64,000 nucleotides of DNA from Paraburkholderia sp. IMGN_8 (GCF_038050405.1 NZ_CP150901.1:62001-126000); one strand, 5' to 3'. Shown: positions 35,831 through 45,942, numbered from the stretch's first letter. A program made the numbers and translations. The notes: generated from the sequence alone by a model not told the origin.

Positions 35831-37039
35831 ATGAGCAGGAAATGGTCACGTCTCGCGTTTGCCATGCTTGCACTGTGCGTCGCCTGTCACAAAGCGCCTA
35901 CGCTGCCCACAGCCGGACCGATCGAAGTCACCGTGATGCAGATCGCGCAGCGCGATACGCCGGTCGATTTCGAATTTACCGCCCAAACGCAGAGCTCCCG
36001 CGAAGTCGAGATTCGCGCGCGCGTCGACGGCTTTCTCGACAAACGGGTCTATACCGAAGGGCAACTGGTGCATGCCGGGCAGACGCTCTTTCTAATGGAC
36101 CCCAAACCATTCGAGGCCGCGCTGCAAACCGCAAAAGGCGAGCTTGCGCAACAGCAGGCGCGGCTCGGCGTCACGAAGGCGAACCTCGCCCGCGTGATCC
36201 CGCTGGCCGCGCAGAACGCCGTGAGCAAGAAGGACCTCGACGACGCGACCGGCAATGAAAAGCAGGCGGAAGCCGCGGTGATCGCCGCGCAAGGACAGGT
36301 GCAAACCGCCCAGCTAAACCTCAGCTACACAACAATCAAATCTCCGCTCACCGGCTTGTCGAGCTTCGCGAGACAGCAGGACGGCAGCTATGTCACGGCC
36401 GCCGCCACGGGACTGCTGACCTACGTTTATCAGCTCGATCCGATGTGGGTCAACTTCAGCATCTCAGAGAACGAATTGCTGAAATACCGCGACGAGACCA
36501 GCAAAGGCCGTCTGCGGTTTCCAGCCAATAACAACTTCGAAGTGACGGTGATTATGGCCGACGGCACCGAGTTCCCGGACCGTGGCCATATCGACTTCAC
36601 CAATCCGGCCTTCAGCACGCAAACCGGTACGTTCCTCGTTCGTGCATCGTTCGCGAACCCCAAGGGCACGCTGCGCCCCGGGCAGTTTGTCCGTGCGCGG
36701 GTGTCCGGCGCCACGCGCCCGAACGCGATTCTCGTGCCGCAACGCGCGGTCTTGCAGGGCGCGAAAAGTCACTTCGTGTGGGTCGTCGACAGCGATTCGA
36801 AGGCGCATCAACGGGTAGTCGAGGTCGGCGAGTGGCACGGCGACGACTGGTTCATCTCGCAGGGATTGCAGCCGGGCGAAAAGGTGGTCGTAGATGGTGC
36901 GATCCGCGTTGCCGCCGATACGCCGCTGAAGATCGTCGCCGCCCCGGCAGCGCCCGCGGCACCTGCCGCAGCCGAGGCGCCGGCGAGCGGAGCAGGAAAG
37001 GCCGGGGAGCGCACAGCTGACACTACGGCGGCGAAGTGA
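35831..37039 (+). CDS. RND efflux periplasmic adaptor (membrane fusion protein)
   Basis: This 402-residue adaptor has a lipoprotein-like N-terminus (LALCVACHKAPTL) and the barrel-sandwich segment SREVEIRARVDGFLDKRVYT. A coiled-coil hairpin (about residues 100-170, TAKGELAQQQARLG onward) and the beta-barrel segment TYVYQLDPMWVNFSIS follow. The tail is Ala/Pro-rich. It links the inner-membrane pump to the outer-membrane factor. It is the first gene of the operon, 13 bases before the pump gene. Confidence 0.93.
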   Translation: MSRKWSRLAFAMLALCVACHKAPTLPTAGPIEVTVMQIAQRDTPVDFEFTAQTQSSREVEIRARVDGFLDKRVYTEGQLVHAGQTLFLMDPKPFEAALQTAKGELAQQQARLGVTKANLARVIPLAAQNAVSKKDLDDATGNEKQAEAAVIAAQGQVQTAQLNLSYTTIKSPLTGLSSFARQQDGSYVTAAATGLLTYVYQLDPMWVNFSISENELLKYRDETSKGRLRFPANNNFEVTVIMADGTEFPDRGHIDFTNPAFSTQTGTFLVRASFANPKGTLRPGQFVRARVSGATRPNAILVPQRAVLQGAKSHFVWVVDSDSKAHQRVVEVGEWHGDDWFISQGLQPGEKVVVDGAIRVAADTPLKIVAAPAAPAAPAAAEAPASGAGKAGERTADTTAAK

Positions 37040-37052
37040 GCCGGCCAGCGAC

Positions 37053-40000
37053 ATGAATCTCTCTCACTTCTGCATCGAGCGCCCGATCTTCGCGTCGGTG
37101 ATATCGATTGTCATCACGCTCGGCGGCGCCGTGGCGATGTTCAATCTGCCGATCGCGCAGTACCCGGACGTCACGCCGCCGCAGATCACGATCTCCGCCA
37201 ACTACCCGGGGGCGAGCGCCGACGTGGTGGCCAACAACGTGGCTGCGCCGATCGAGCAGCAGGTGAACGGCGCGGACAACATGATCTACATGAACTCGTC
37301 GAGTTCGTCGACCGGCAACCTGACCGTCAACGCGTACTTTCAGATCGGCACCAACCCGGAGCTCGCGCAGGTAGACGTGCAGAACCGCGTGAACCTGGCG
37401 CTGCCGCAACTACCGTCGTCGGTGCAGTCGCAAGGCATTCAGGTGCAGAAGAAATCGTCTGCGTTCATGATGGTGATCGCGATCTTTTCACCGACCGACC
37501 GCTACGACGCCACCTACATCGCCAACTACGCGAACATCTACGTGCTCGATGCGCTCAAGCGCATTCCGGGCGCCAACCAGTCGAGCATCTTCGGCACGCC
37601 CGACTACGCGATGCGGATCTGGCTGAAGCCGGATCGGATGGCGCAACTGGGCATTACGGCGGGCGACGTGCAACGGGCGGTGGCCAACCAGAACCAGCAA
37701 TTCGCCGTCGGCCGCCTCGGCCAGTCGCCGACTGGCGCGCCGGTCGAGCAGTCGTTTGCGGTCACGACCACCGGCCGCCTGAGCGAGCCTGCCGAATTCG
37801 ACAACATCATCATTCGCGCGGCGAACGGCGACGCGGCGATCGTGCGGCTCAAGGACGTCGGCCGCGCGGCGCTTGGCCAGAAGGATTATTCGATCCGCAG
37901 CCGCTATCAAGGCAAGCCGGCCACCGTCATCGCGGTCTATCAGCAGCCTGGCGCCAACGCGCTCGACGTGTCGAAGCAGGTCCACGCGACGCTCACCGAG
38001 ATGAAGAAGAGCTTTCCGGAGGGCCTTGATTACAGCATCGCGATGGACACGACCGATTTCACCCGCGCGTCGATCTCGGATGTCGTCCACACGTTCTTCG
38101 AGGCACTCGTGCTGGTCGTGGTCGTCGTGTTCGTGTTCCTGCAAAGCCTGCGCGCGACGCTGATTCCGGTGCTGGCGGTGCCGGTGTCGATCCTTGGCAC
38201 CTTCATGGGGATGCTCGCGCTTGGCTTCTCGATCAACATGCTGACGCTGTTCGGCATGGTGCTGGCAATTGGCATTGTGGTGGACGACGCGATCGTCGTG
38301 ATCGAGAACGTCGAGCGGAACATGACTGTGCACAAGCTGAGCCCGAAAGACGCCGCCAAACGGGCGATGGACGAAGTCGCGGGCCCGGTCGTCGCGATCG
38401 TGCTCGTGCTGTGCGCGGTGTTCGTGCCGGTGGCGTTTCTTGGCGGCATCACGGGCCAGTTGTACAAGCAGTTTGCGATCACGATCGCGATCTCGGTGAT
38501 TTTCTCAGGCGTGGTCGCATTGACACTCTCGCCGGCGCTGGCCGCGTTGCTGCTCAAGCCGGGCCACCATGAAAAACGCGGCTTTTTCAGATGGTTCGAC
38601 AACCGCTTTGAAAGGATGACGAACAGCTATACGAACGTCGTCAAACTGGTCATCAAGCGCTTCGTGGTCGCGCTGTTGCTGTTTGTCGGGATGATCGCGC
38701 TGGCGGTCGTCATGATGCGCACGATCCCCACGTCATTCCTGCCGCCCGAAGACCAGGGCTACCTGCTCGGTGCAGTCATCATGCCGGACGCGGCGAGCCT
38801 CGATCGCACCGGCGAAGTCTCGCAGCATGTCACCGACTACTTCATGAAGCAGCCGGCGGTAAGCAGCGTGACGGTGATCGACGGCTTCAGCCTGCTCGAC
38901 AGCCAGAACAAGAACAATGCGGGCGCATTTTTTATCGGCTTCAAGGGTTTCGACGAACGCTACAAGTTCGCCAACATCAAGACGCAAAACGCGCGGGCCG
39001 TGCTGATCGGCGCGTACGAGAACCTCTCGAAAGTGAAGGAGGGGATCATCCTGCCGGTCAATCCGCCGTCGATTCCGGGGCTCGGTACGACGGGCGGCAC
39101 CGAGATGTGGATTCAGAGCAAAGGCGACGCGACCATCGCGCAGCTCGCGGGTGTGGTGCAAGACTTCTTGGAAAAGGCGAAAAAACGGCCCGAACTGGCG
39201 CGCGTGACCTCGACCTTCAATGCGTCCGCGCAGCAGTTGCTGGTCGATGTGGATCGGGACAAGTCGGAAACACTCGGCGTGCCGATCGAAGAGGTGTATA
39301 GCGCGATGCAGACGATGTTCGGCTCGCTGTACGTGTCGCAGTTCAACCGGTCGAGCCGGCTGTGGCAGGTCATCCTGCAAGCCGAGCCGGCATACCGGCT
39401 CACGCCGCAGGATCTCAACCAGCTCTATGTGCGCAGCAAGACGAACAACATGGTGCCGCTCAAGGCCGTGGTGACGTCGAAGTACGTCACCGGACCGGAC
39501 CTCATCACGCGCTTCAACAACTTTCCGGCCGTCAAGATCACCGCCAACGGCGCGCCGGGCTACAGCTCCGGGCAGGTCATCTCGACGCTCGAGGACGTGG
39601 CAGACGAGGTCATGCCGGCAGGCTATGGCGTCGGCTGGAGCGGGGAGGCCTTCGAGGCGCGGCAGTCGGGCAGCACGTCGGGGCTGGTATTTGTATTTGG
39701 CCTTGTGATGGTGTTCCTGATTCTCGCGGCGCAATACGAGAAATGGAGCCTGCCATTCGGTGTGTTGATGGCCGTGCCGTTCGCACTCTTCGGCGCGCTG
39801 CTCGCGATCCTGCTGCGCGGCCTCGAGAACGACGTGTACTTCCAGATCGGGCTGACGATGCTGGTCGCACTCGCTGCGAAGAACGCGATCCTGATTTTCG
39901 AGTTCGCGGTGCTGAACCGCGAAGCGGGCGAGTCGGTGTACGACGCCGCTGTCACGGCGGCGACCGAACGGTTACGGCCGATCGTGATGACGTCGCTCGC

Positions 40001-40280
40001 GTTCATCCTCGGCTGCGTGCCGCTTGCCATTGCGTTGGGGGCGTCGGCCAACAGCCGGCATTCGATCGGCACAGGTGTGATTGGCGGCATGCTCGGCGCG
40101 ACAGTGATCGCCGTGTTCTTTATCCCGATGTTCTTCTACGTGCTCGAATCGATGTCGGAAAAGAGCGGCGGCAAGAAGACCCCGGGGGCGAGCGGCGGAG
40201 CCGAGGGGCAAGGGCCCGGCACGCCACCTGGTTCCGGCGGCCCGGCGATCACGCCGTCCGCTCGGCGTGAGGACGACTGA
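37053..40280 (+). CDS. RND multidrug efflux pump, HAE1 family
   Basis: A 1075-residue, twelve-helix inner-membrane pump of the AcrB/MexB class. The N-terminus NLSHFCIERPIFASVISIVI is typical. The proton-relay aspartates are in GIVVDDAIVVIENVER, and two large periplasmic porter loops follow the first and seventh helices. The C-terminal tail after MSEKSGG is Gly/Pro-rich and looks disordered. It would export hydrophobic or amphipathic compounds by proton antiport. The operon continues into PqiABC, so lipid-like substrates deserve thought; that is inference. Confidence 0.94.
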   Translation: MNLSHFCIERPIFASVISIVITLGGAVAMFNLPIAQYPDVTPPQITISANYPGASADVVANNVAAPIEQQVNGADNMIYMNSSSSSTGNLTVNAYFQIGTNPELAQVDVQNRVNLALPQLPSSVQSQGIQVQKKSSAFMMVIAIFSPTDRYDATYIANYANIYVLDALKRIPGANQSSIFGTPDYAMRIWLKPDRMAQLGITAGDVQRAVANQNQQFAVGRLGQSPTGAPVEQSFAVTTTGRLSEPAEFDNIIIRAANGDAAIVRLKDVGRAALGQKDYSIRSRYQGKPATVIAVYQQPGANALDVSKQVHATLTEMKKSFPEGLDYSIAMDTTDFTRASISDVVHTFFEALVLVVVVVFVFLQSLRATLIPVLAVPVSILGTFMGMLALGFSINMLTLFGMVLAIGIVVDDAIVVIENVERNMTVHKLSPKDAAKRAMDEVAGPVVAIVLVLCAVFVPVAFLGGITGQLYKQFAITIAISVIFSGVVALTLSPALAALLLKPGHHEKRGFFRWFDNRFERMTNSYTNVVKLVIKRFVVALLLFVGMIALAVVMMRTIPTSFLPPEDQGYLLGAVIMPDAASLDRTGEVSQHVTDYFMKQPAVSSVTVIDGFSLLDSQNKNNAGAFFIGFKGFDERYKFANIKTQNARAVLIGAYENLSKVKEGIILPVNPPSIPGLGTTGGTEMWIQSKGDATIAQLAGVVQDFLEKAKKRPELARVTSTFNASAQQLLVDVDRDKSETLGVPIEEVYSAMQTMFGSLYVSQFNRSSRLWQVILQAEPAYRLTPQDLNQLYVRSKTNNMVPLKAVVTSKYVTGPDLITRFNNFPAVKITANGAPGYSSGQVISTLEDVADEVMPAGYGVGWSGEAFEARQSGSTSGLVFVFGLVMVFLILAAQYEKWSLPFGVLMAVPFALFGALLAILLRGLENDVYFQIGLTMLVALAAKNAILIFEFAVLNREAGESVYDAAVTAATERLRPIVMTSLAFILGCVPLAIALGASANSRHSIGTGVIGGMLGATVIAVFFIPMFFYVLESMSEKSGGKKTPGASGGAEGQGPGTPPGSGGPAITPSARREDD

Positions 40281-40281
40281 C

Positions 40282-41772
40282 ATGCGCGGCCGAGCGTCCC
40301 TGCTGCGTCTGGTGCCTGCATTGCCCTTGGTGCTGGCACTGGGCGGCTGTCTGTTAGGCCCCGATTACGTGCGGCCAAACGTGGCGACACCCGCAACCTA
40401 TCGCTTCGCAACCAGCGAAGCGGTCGACGTCGCCAATACGCGCTGGTGGGAGCAATTTCAGGACCCGGTGTTGAACGATCTGATTTTGGCCGCGCTTACG
40501 GACAATAAGGATGTGAAGATCGCTGCCGCTCGCGTCGACCAGTTCCTCGGGCAGTTCGTCACGACCCGCTCGGCACTGTTTCCGCAGCTCAGCGCCGGCT
40601 TCGACGCCTCTCGCCAGCGTGCTTCGCAGGCCGGGCCGACACCGTTGCCGCCCGGCGTCGGCCCGGTATTCAACGAGTTTCAGGCGCCGTTAATGGTCGC
40701 ATGGGAAATCGACCTGTTCGGCCGGGTGCGGCGTGAGACCGAATCGGCGCGCGCGAGCCTGCTGGCGAGCGAGGAGGGCCGCCGCGCGACGATCCTGTCG
40801 CTGGTCGCCTCGGTTGCCACCGCCTACATCAATCTGCGCGATCTCGATGCGCAACTGACGATCGCCAAGGCGACGACAGACAGCCGCGCCGGTTCGGTGA
40901 AAGTTTTCCAGGCACGGTTTTCAGGCGGCGACGTATCGCAGATGGAGCTCGCGCAAAGCCAGTCGGAATACGAGGCGTCGCTCGCGACGATTCCGCAGAT
41001 CGAGACGCAGATTGCCCAGCAGGAGGATGCCCTCTCGGTCCTGCTCGGCCGCAATCCCGGTTCGATCCTGCGTGGCCGCGAACTGACCGAACTGGCAGTG
41101 CCGGCTGTACCGGCGGGTCTGCCGTCCGACCTGCTCGAGCGCCGCCCCGATCTGCTGCAGGCTGAGCAGAACCTGATCGCCGCTAATGCATTGATCGGCG
41201 CTGCGCGCGCGCTGTACTTTCCGTCAATTTCGCTGACCGGTCTGTTTGGATCGGTCAGCGGGCAGTTCTCGAAACTGTTCACCAGTCCCGCTCGCGTCTG
41301 GTCGTATGCCGGCTCGCTGACGGTGCCGATCTTTACCGCGGGCAGTATCAGTGGTCAGGTAAAGCAGGCGGAAGCGCAGCAGCAACAGGCGCTATTCGAG
41401 TATGAGAAGTCCATCCAGGTGGCGTTCCAGGAAGTCGACGATGCGCTGATCGCCCTGCAAAAGTCACGCGAGCAGCTCGTCGTGCAAGGGCGTCAGGTGG
41501 ATGCATTGCGCACCTATTCACGGCTGGCAAGGCTGCGTTACGAAGGCGGCTACACGAGTTACATCGAGGTGCTGGACGCGGAGCGCAGTCTCTTCAACGC
41601 GCAACTCGGCTATACGCAAACCAACGGCGTGGTGTTCAACTCGCTGATTGGTCTCTACAAGGCAATGGGCGGCGGGTGGGTTGTACAGGCCGAGGGCATG
41701 ACCGGCCAGGTGATGCAACAGGGCGCTGCGGTTCGTGGAAAGAATGAAGCCGCGACGGAGCAGCCGCAATGA
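40282..41772 (+). CDS. RND efflux outer-membrane factor, NodT family
   Basis: This 496-residue lipoprotein has the signal LPLVLALGGCLLGPDYVRP, with lipobox GGC, then the NodT/OprM blocks WWEQFQDPVLNDLI, LERRPDLLQAEQNLIAANA and LTVPIFTAGSISGQVKQAEA. It forms the trimeric outer-membrane channel. The ATG at 40282 lies 1 base after the pump stop; a GTG at 40267 in the same frame is less likely. Its own stop overlaps the PqiA start by 4 bases, which ties the efflux and Pqi parts into one message. Confidence 0.92.
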   Translation: MRGRASLLRLVPALPLVLALGGCLLGPDYVRPNVATPATYRFATSEAVDVANTRWWEQFQDPVLNDLILAALTDNKDVKIAAARVDQFLGQFVTTRSALFPQLSAGFDASRQRASQAGPTPLPPGVGPVFNEFQAPLMVAWEIDLFGRVRRETESARASLLASEEGRRATILSLVASVATAYINLRDLDAQLTIAKATTDSRAGSVKVFQARFSGGDVSQMELAQSQSEYEASLATIPQIETQIAQQEDALSVLLGRNPGSILRGRELTELAVPAVPAGLPSDLLERRPDLLQAEQNLIAANALIGAARALYFPSISLTGLFGSVSGQFSKLFTSPARVWSYAGSLTVPIFTAGSISGQVKQAEAQQQQALFEYEKSIQVAFQEVDDALIALQKSREQLVVQGRQVDALRTYSRLARLRYEGGYTSYIEVLDAERSLFNAQLGYTQTNGVVFNSLIGLYKAMGGGWVVQAEGMTGQVMQQGAAVRGKNEAATEQPQ

Positions 41773-43058
41773 CAGCCCCAGCGATCACGCCAGCGACAAC
41801 CGCGCGTCTCATCGCTTGCCACGAATGCGATCTGCTGCAACGCGAAACGGCGTTGCCGCGTGACGGCGTGCTGCGCTGCTGCCGATGCCATGCGGAACTG
41901 TATCGCGCTCATGCGGACAGCATCGACCGGGCGTTGGCTTTTACGCTCGCATCGGGCGTGCTGTTCGTGATCAGTAACCTGTATCCGATTGTCGGCCTGG
42001 CGGTCAACGGCGACCTCGTGGAGACGACTTTACTGGGTGCCGTTCGCATTCTGTACAACGATGGCATGTGGCCGCTTGCGGGACTGGTGTTCGCGACGAC
42101 GTTCCTGATGCCGCTGCTGCAAATGGCGACCATGACGTATTTGCTGGTGCCGCTGTGGCTTCACCGCCGGCCGTACCGGGCCGACATTGTCTTTCACATG
42201 ATGCATCTGGCGCGGCCTTGGGGAATGACCGAGGTCCTGATCCTCGGCATGCTGGTTGCGCTCGTCAAACTGGCACACATTGCGAGCGTCGTACCGGGCG
42301 TCGCGTTATGGTCGTTCGGCGCGCTGATGTTGCTGCTGGCGGCGGCCAATGCGGCATTCGATGCGCGTGCGCTCTGGCAGCGAATGGGCGAGCGCCACGG
42401 TTCTGCTGCCGATCTGCATGAGGCCACAACTTCATCCGCACCCACGGCAATGCGTTGCGGTCTGCTGAGTTGCCACAGCTGCGGGCTGCTGGTGCATTCG
42501 ACCCCCCATCTGCACGACGCCAACTGTCCGCGCTGCGGCGCGCATCTTCACGCACGCAAACCCGAGAGTTTCGCGCGTACCTGGGCGTTTCTGATTGCCG
42601 CGATGGTGCTGTACATCCCCGCCAACGTGTTGCCGGTGATGAACACGAGTTCGCTGTTCGGCTCCGAGAAAGACACGATTCTGAGCGGCGTCGTCTATCT
42701 GTGGACCTCGGGGTCATGGCCGCTCGCCGCTGTGGTGTTTATCGCGAGCATCGCTGTGCCGATGCTCAAGATCATCGCGCTCGTGTACCTCGTGATTTCC
42801 GCGCAATGGCGCTCGACCACGCTGTTGCAGCAACGAACCCGCATCTACCGGCTGGTGGAACTCGTCGGCCGCTGGTCGATGCTCGATATCTACGTCATCA
42901 CCATTCTCGTTGCGCTCGTGCAGTTCAGTGCGCTCGCGACGATCCAGGCTGGGCCGGCCGCCGTTGCGTTTGGCGCGGTGGTCGTGCTGACGATGTTCGC
43001 GGCCATGTCGTTCGACCCGCGTCTGATCTGGGACGCGACGGAGGCTCATCATGGCTAA
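41769..43058 (+). CDS. pqiA: Intermembrane lipid transport protein PqiA
   Basis: A 429-residue inner-membrane protein with two tandem PqiA domains, each with a Cys-rich ribbon (LIACHECDLLQ and RCCRCHAEL; LLSCHSCGLLVH and CPRCGAHLHA) and four helices. Conserved helix segments include LASGVLFVISNLYPIVGLAV and IPANVLPVMNTSSLFG. PqiA supports PqiB in moving lipids between the membranes. It overlaps the outer-membrane factor gene by 4 bases and pqiB by 8. Confidence 0.92.
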   Translation: MTAPAITPATTARLIACHECDLLQRETALPRDGVLRCCRCHAELYRAHADSIDRALAFTLASGVLFVISNLYPIVGLAVNGDLVETTLLGAVRILYNDGMWPLAGLVFATTFLMPLLQMATMTYLLVPLWLHRRPYRADIVFHMMHLARPWGMTEVLILGMLVALVKLAHIASVVPGVALWSFGALMLLLAAANAAFDARALWQRMGERHGSAADLHEATTSSAPTAMRCGLLSCHSCGLLVHSTPHLHDANCPRCGAHLHARKPESFARTWAFLIAAMVLYIPANVLPVMNTSSLFGSEKDTILSGVVYLWTSGSWPLAAVVFIASIAVPMLKIIALVYLVISAQWRSTTLLQQRTRIYRLVELVGRWSMLDIYVITILVALVQFSALATIQAGPAAVAFGAVVVLTMFAAMSFDPRLIWDATEAHHG

Positions 43059-44670
43059 TCCTCCCGAGCGTCCGGAGCCACCCGATCTCCCCGAAGCGGT
43101 GGCCACGCCCCGCTCGCGCTGGCGCATGCAGATCGTCTGGCTGGTGCCGATCATTGCGGTGCTGATCGGCGGCTGGCTGGCCGTGAAGGCCGTCCTCGAA
43201 CAAGGGCCGACGGTCACCATCAGCTTCGCGACCGGCGAAGGTCTCGAAGCGGGTAAGACCAAGATCAAGTTCAAGAACGTGGACGTTGGCGTGGTCAAAA
43301 GCGTGACCTTGTCGAGGGACCACCGCAGCGTCGTCGCGACAGCTGAGCTTGTCAAGGACGCTTCGAACATGCTGGTCGACGATACGCGCTTCTGGGTCGT
43401 GCGCCCGCGCATTTCCGGGGGCACGGTATCGGGGATCGGCACGCTGCTGTCCGGTTCGTTCATTGGCATGGATTTGGGAACCTCGACGAAGTCGCGGCGC
43501 GACTATGTCGGACTCGAGTCGCCGCCAGTTTTCGCCAGTGGCGTGCCGGGGCGGGAGTTCGTGCTGAAGAGCGAGGATATGGGCTCGCTCGATGTCGGCT
43601 CTCCCGTCTTCTTCAGACGCCTGCAGGTCGGACAGATCACCTCGTATTCGCTCGACGCGGACGGCAGGGGTGTCACGCTGCGGGTCTTCATCAACGCGCC
43701 TTATGACAAGTACGTGCAGAGCGATACGCGGTTCTGGCATGCAAGCGGCGTCGATGTGTCCCTGGGGACTGACGGCGTCAAGGTCAATACGCAATCGGTG
43801 GTCGCAATCCTGATCGGCGGGCTCGCGTTCCAGACGCCGGATGAGACGACCGGTCAGCCGGAGGCTGCCGTTCGTACCGAATTTATGCTGTTCCACGATC
43901 GTGCGGAGGCGATGAAGCGCCATGACCGCATCGTCGATACCTACGTATTCAATTTTAACGACTCGGTGCGGGGGTTGACGGTCGGTGCACCGGTCGATTT
44001 CCGCGGCATCGTGGTGGGCGAGGTGGCAGCGATCTATACGCGCTTCGATCCAGTCAGGAAGCTGTTCAGCATTCCGGTGGAAATTCACCTTTATCCAGAG
44101 CGCTTCACTTCACGTTACCAGTCGGGCGAGGCCGGAGGCAGGCTCGCATCGAATCCCCACCAGATGGCGGAATGGCTGGTCGCACACGGCCTGCGCGCGC
44201 AGCTGCGAACCGGCAACCTGTTGACGGGGCAGTTATATGTCGCGCTCGACTTTTTCCCCGCTGCGCCCAAAGCCGAGATGAACTGGAGCGCGAACCCGCC
44301 GGAAATTCCGACCATACCTGGCGGATTGCAATCGCTGCAGGATTCGGTGACCAGTCTGGTGGCCAAGCTGAACAAGATCCCGTTCGAAGGGATCGGCAAG
44401 GACGCGCAAAAGACGCTGGCGGATGCGGATTCGCTTCTCAAACAGTTGCGCACGGAGGTGATGCCGCAGGCTCGGAACACGCTCGCCGCCGCGCAGACGG
44501 CGCTGGACTCGGCGAACGGTGCGTTGCAGCCGAACTCGCAGTTGCAGCAGGGCACCACCGATGCGATGCGTGAACTCGCGCGCACTGCGGCGGCGTTCCG
44601 CACGCTGGCGGATTACCTCGAACGTCATCCTGAGGCACTGATACGCGGCAAACAGGGGGATAACAAGTGA
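43051..44670 (+). CDS. pqiB: PqiB, MCE-domain tunnel protein
   Basis: This 539-residue protein has one N-terminal membrane segment (IVWLVPIIAVLIGGWLAVKA) and three MCE domains. Their first strands are at VTISFATGEGLEAGKTKIKF, at the LDVGSPVFFRRLQVGQI region and at RGLTVGAPVDFRGIVVGEVA. A long C-terminal coiled coil (about residues 440-530) follows. PqiB forms hexamers whose stacked MCE rings and helical tube bridge the periplasm. Length and order agree with E. coli PqiB. Confidence 0.94.
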   Translation: MANPPERPEPPDLPEAVATPRSRWRMQIVWLVPIIAVLIGGWLAVKAVLEQGPTVTISFATGEGLEAGKTKIKFKNVDVGVVKSVTLSRDHRSVVATAELVKDASNMLVDDTRFWVVRPRISGGTVSGIGTLLSGSFIGMDLGTSTKSRRDYVGLESPPVFASGVPGREFVLKSEDMGSLDVGSPVFFRRLQVGQITSYSLDADGRGVTLRVFINAPYDKYVQSDTRFWHASGVDVSLGTDGVKVNTQSVVAILIGGLAFQTPDETTGQPEAAVRTEFMLFHDRAEAMKRHDRIVDTYVFNFNDSVRGLTVGAPVDFRGIVVGEVAAIYTRFDPVRKLFSIPVEIHLYPERFTSRYQSGEAGGRLASNPHQMAEWLVAHGLRAQLRTGNLLTGQLYVALDFFPAAPKAEMNWSANPPEIPTIPGGLQSLQDSVTSLVAKLNKIPFEGIGKDAQKTLADADSLLKQLRTEVMPQARNTLAAAQTALDSANGALQPNSQLQQGTTDAMRELARTAAAFRTLADYLERHPEALIRGKQGDNK

Positions 44671-45254
44671 TGCGCCTATCCTTACCGTTCGCAATTGCGC
44701 TGACTGTCGCGACGCTGGCCGGTTGTGCCTCGCCAAAGGCCACCTTCTACACACTAAGCCCGCAAGCGCGAGGCGAAAGTACAGCTCCTGCTATGCCGAT
44801 CACTGTCCTGATCGGTTCGGTCACCGTGCCCGAACTCGTCGACCGGCCGCAGATCGTGGTTCGCGCCAGCGCCAATCAGGTGACGATCGATGAATTCGCC
44901 CGCTGGGCGGATTCATTGAAGAGCCAGATCCCGCGTGTGATTGCCGCTAATGTCGCACAGGAACTGAACAGCCCGCGCGTGTCGTCCTACCCGATGGCCG
45001 GAGATCAGGCCGCGGTCTATCGTGTGCAGATCGACGTCCAGCGCTTTGACGCCACGCTCGGCGACGCGGTCACGGTCGATGCGTTGTGGTCGGTGTCGCC
45101 GCCCGGCAAACGTGCGCCGATCAGCGGTCGCAGCACCGTGCGCGAGCCCTGTGCCGGCGCCGGCTACGACGCGGTGGTGGCTGCTTACAGCCGGGCCTTC
45201 GCCACAGTCAGCCGCGATATCTCCACGTCGATCCGCCCGGCGGCATCGCCGTGA
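44667..45254 (+). CDS. pqiC: PqiC lipoprotein (ABC-type transport auxiliary component)
   Basis: A 195-residue lipoprotein with the signal LTVATLAGCASPK (lipobox Cys about residue 19). It has the PqiC/DUF330 pattern: TFYTLSP, then ITVLIGSVTVPELVDRPQIV, RWADSLKSQIPRVIAANVAQ and YRVQIDVQRFD. PqiC sits in the outer membrane and docks with PqiB. The start overlaps the pqiB stop by 4 bases. It is the last gene of the six-gene operon. Confidence 0.9.
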   Translation: MMRLSLPFAIALTVATLAGCASPKATFYTLSPQARGESTAPAMPITVLIGSVTVPELVDRPQIVVRASANQVTIDEFARWADSLKSQIPRVIAANVAQELNSPRVSSYPMAGDQAAVYRVQIDVQRFDATLGDAVTVDALWSVSPPGKRAPISGRSTVREPCAGAGYDAVVAAYSRAFATVSRDISTSIRPAASP

Positions 45255-45309
45255 ATTGCCGCTTATTTGCCGGCTACTTGCTCGTGGAGTCGTCGGGGAT
45301 CCCGGAGCC

Positions 45310-45942
45310 TCACTTGGGTCGGCGGACGGCTCTCAACTTCCCGCTGCTTCCGCCGCCGCAGAAGAACTGATCGCCGCCATCGGCCTCGAGCCCCGATACG
45401 CCCACGCCCGGCGGCATTTCGAGCGCCTCCCGGACCTCTCCGGTTCGAGGATCGATTCGCCGCAATTCGCTCTCGTCACCTTCCCAGGTGCCGTGCCAGA
45501 GCTCTCCGTCGCTCCAGGTGACCCCGGTGACGAATCGGTTGGACTCGATGGTGCGAAGAATCGCTCCTGTTTGGGGATCGATTTGATGGATCTTCCGCTC
45601 CCGATACTGCCCCACCCAGAGCGTCCCTTCGGCCCACGCGAGCCCCGAGTCACCGCCGCCGCCGGGCGTCGGAATCGTGGAAAGCACACGGCCGGTCTGC
45701 GGATCGATCTTCTGGATGCGATCCTCGGCGATCTGAAACAGGTACTGGCCGTCGAAGGCCGTTCCTGCATGCGCGGCGACATCGATCGAGCGCAGCGTCT
45801 TCCCGCTCGCCGGATCGAGGGCGTTCAGCTTGTTTCCGGTAGCAAACCAGACTTGCTGGCCGTCATAGGTGACGCCATGCACGTGGTCGACACCCGGAAA
45901 GGGTCCATATTCACGGACGATTTCAGCCGTTGATCGTTTCAT
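45310..45942 (-). CDS. Beta-propeller (glutamine-cyclotransferase/Vgb-like) protein
   Basis: This 210-residue protein has no signal peptide. Its repeats have the form IDPxTGxV/ILxTI: LDPASGKTLRSIDV, IDPQTGRVLSTIPTP, IDPQTGAILRTIES and IDPRTGEVREALEM. These are blades of a propeller seen in glutaminyl cyclotransferase and virginiamycin-B-lyase-like proteins. At four to five blades it is shorter than the classic seven. I cannot name an activity. It lies downstream of the HTH regulator on the same strand. Confidence 0.68.
   Translation of the reverse strand: MKRSTAEIVREYGPFPGVDHVHGVTYDGQQVWFATGNKLNALDPASGKTLRSIDVAAHAGTAFDGQYLFQIAEDRIQKIDPQTGRVLSTIPTPGGGGDSGLAWAEGTLWVGQYRERKIHQIDPQTGAILRTIESNRFVTGVTWSDGELWHGTWEGDESELRRIDPRTGEVREALEMPPGVGVSGLEADGGDQFFCGGGSSGKLRAVRRPK

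Noticed and set aside
38733..39734. Long minus-strand open frame opposite the RND pump gene
   Set aside because: It mirrors the codon phase of the pump on the other strand, is Arg/His-rich with no family likeness, and lacks a ribosome binding site. High-GC genes commonly leave such antisense frames.
42925..44088. 387-codon minus-strand open frame opposite pqiA/pqiB
   Set aside because: Antisense to two well-supported genes, with composition typical of a GC-rich shadow and no recognisable domain.
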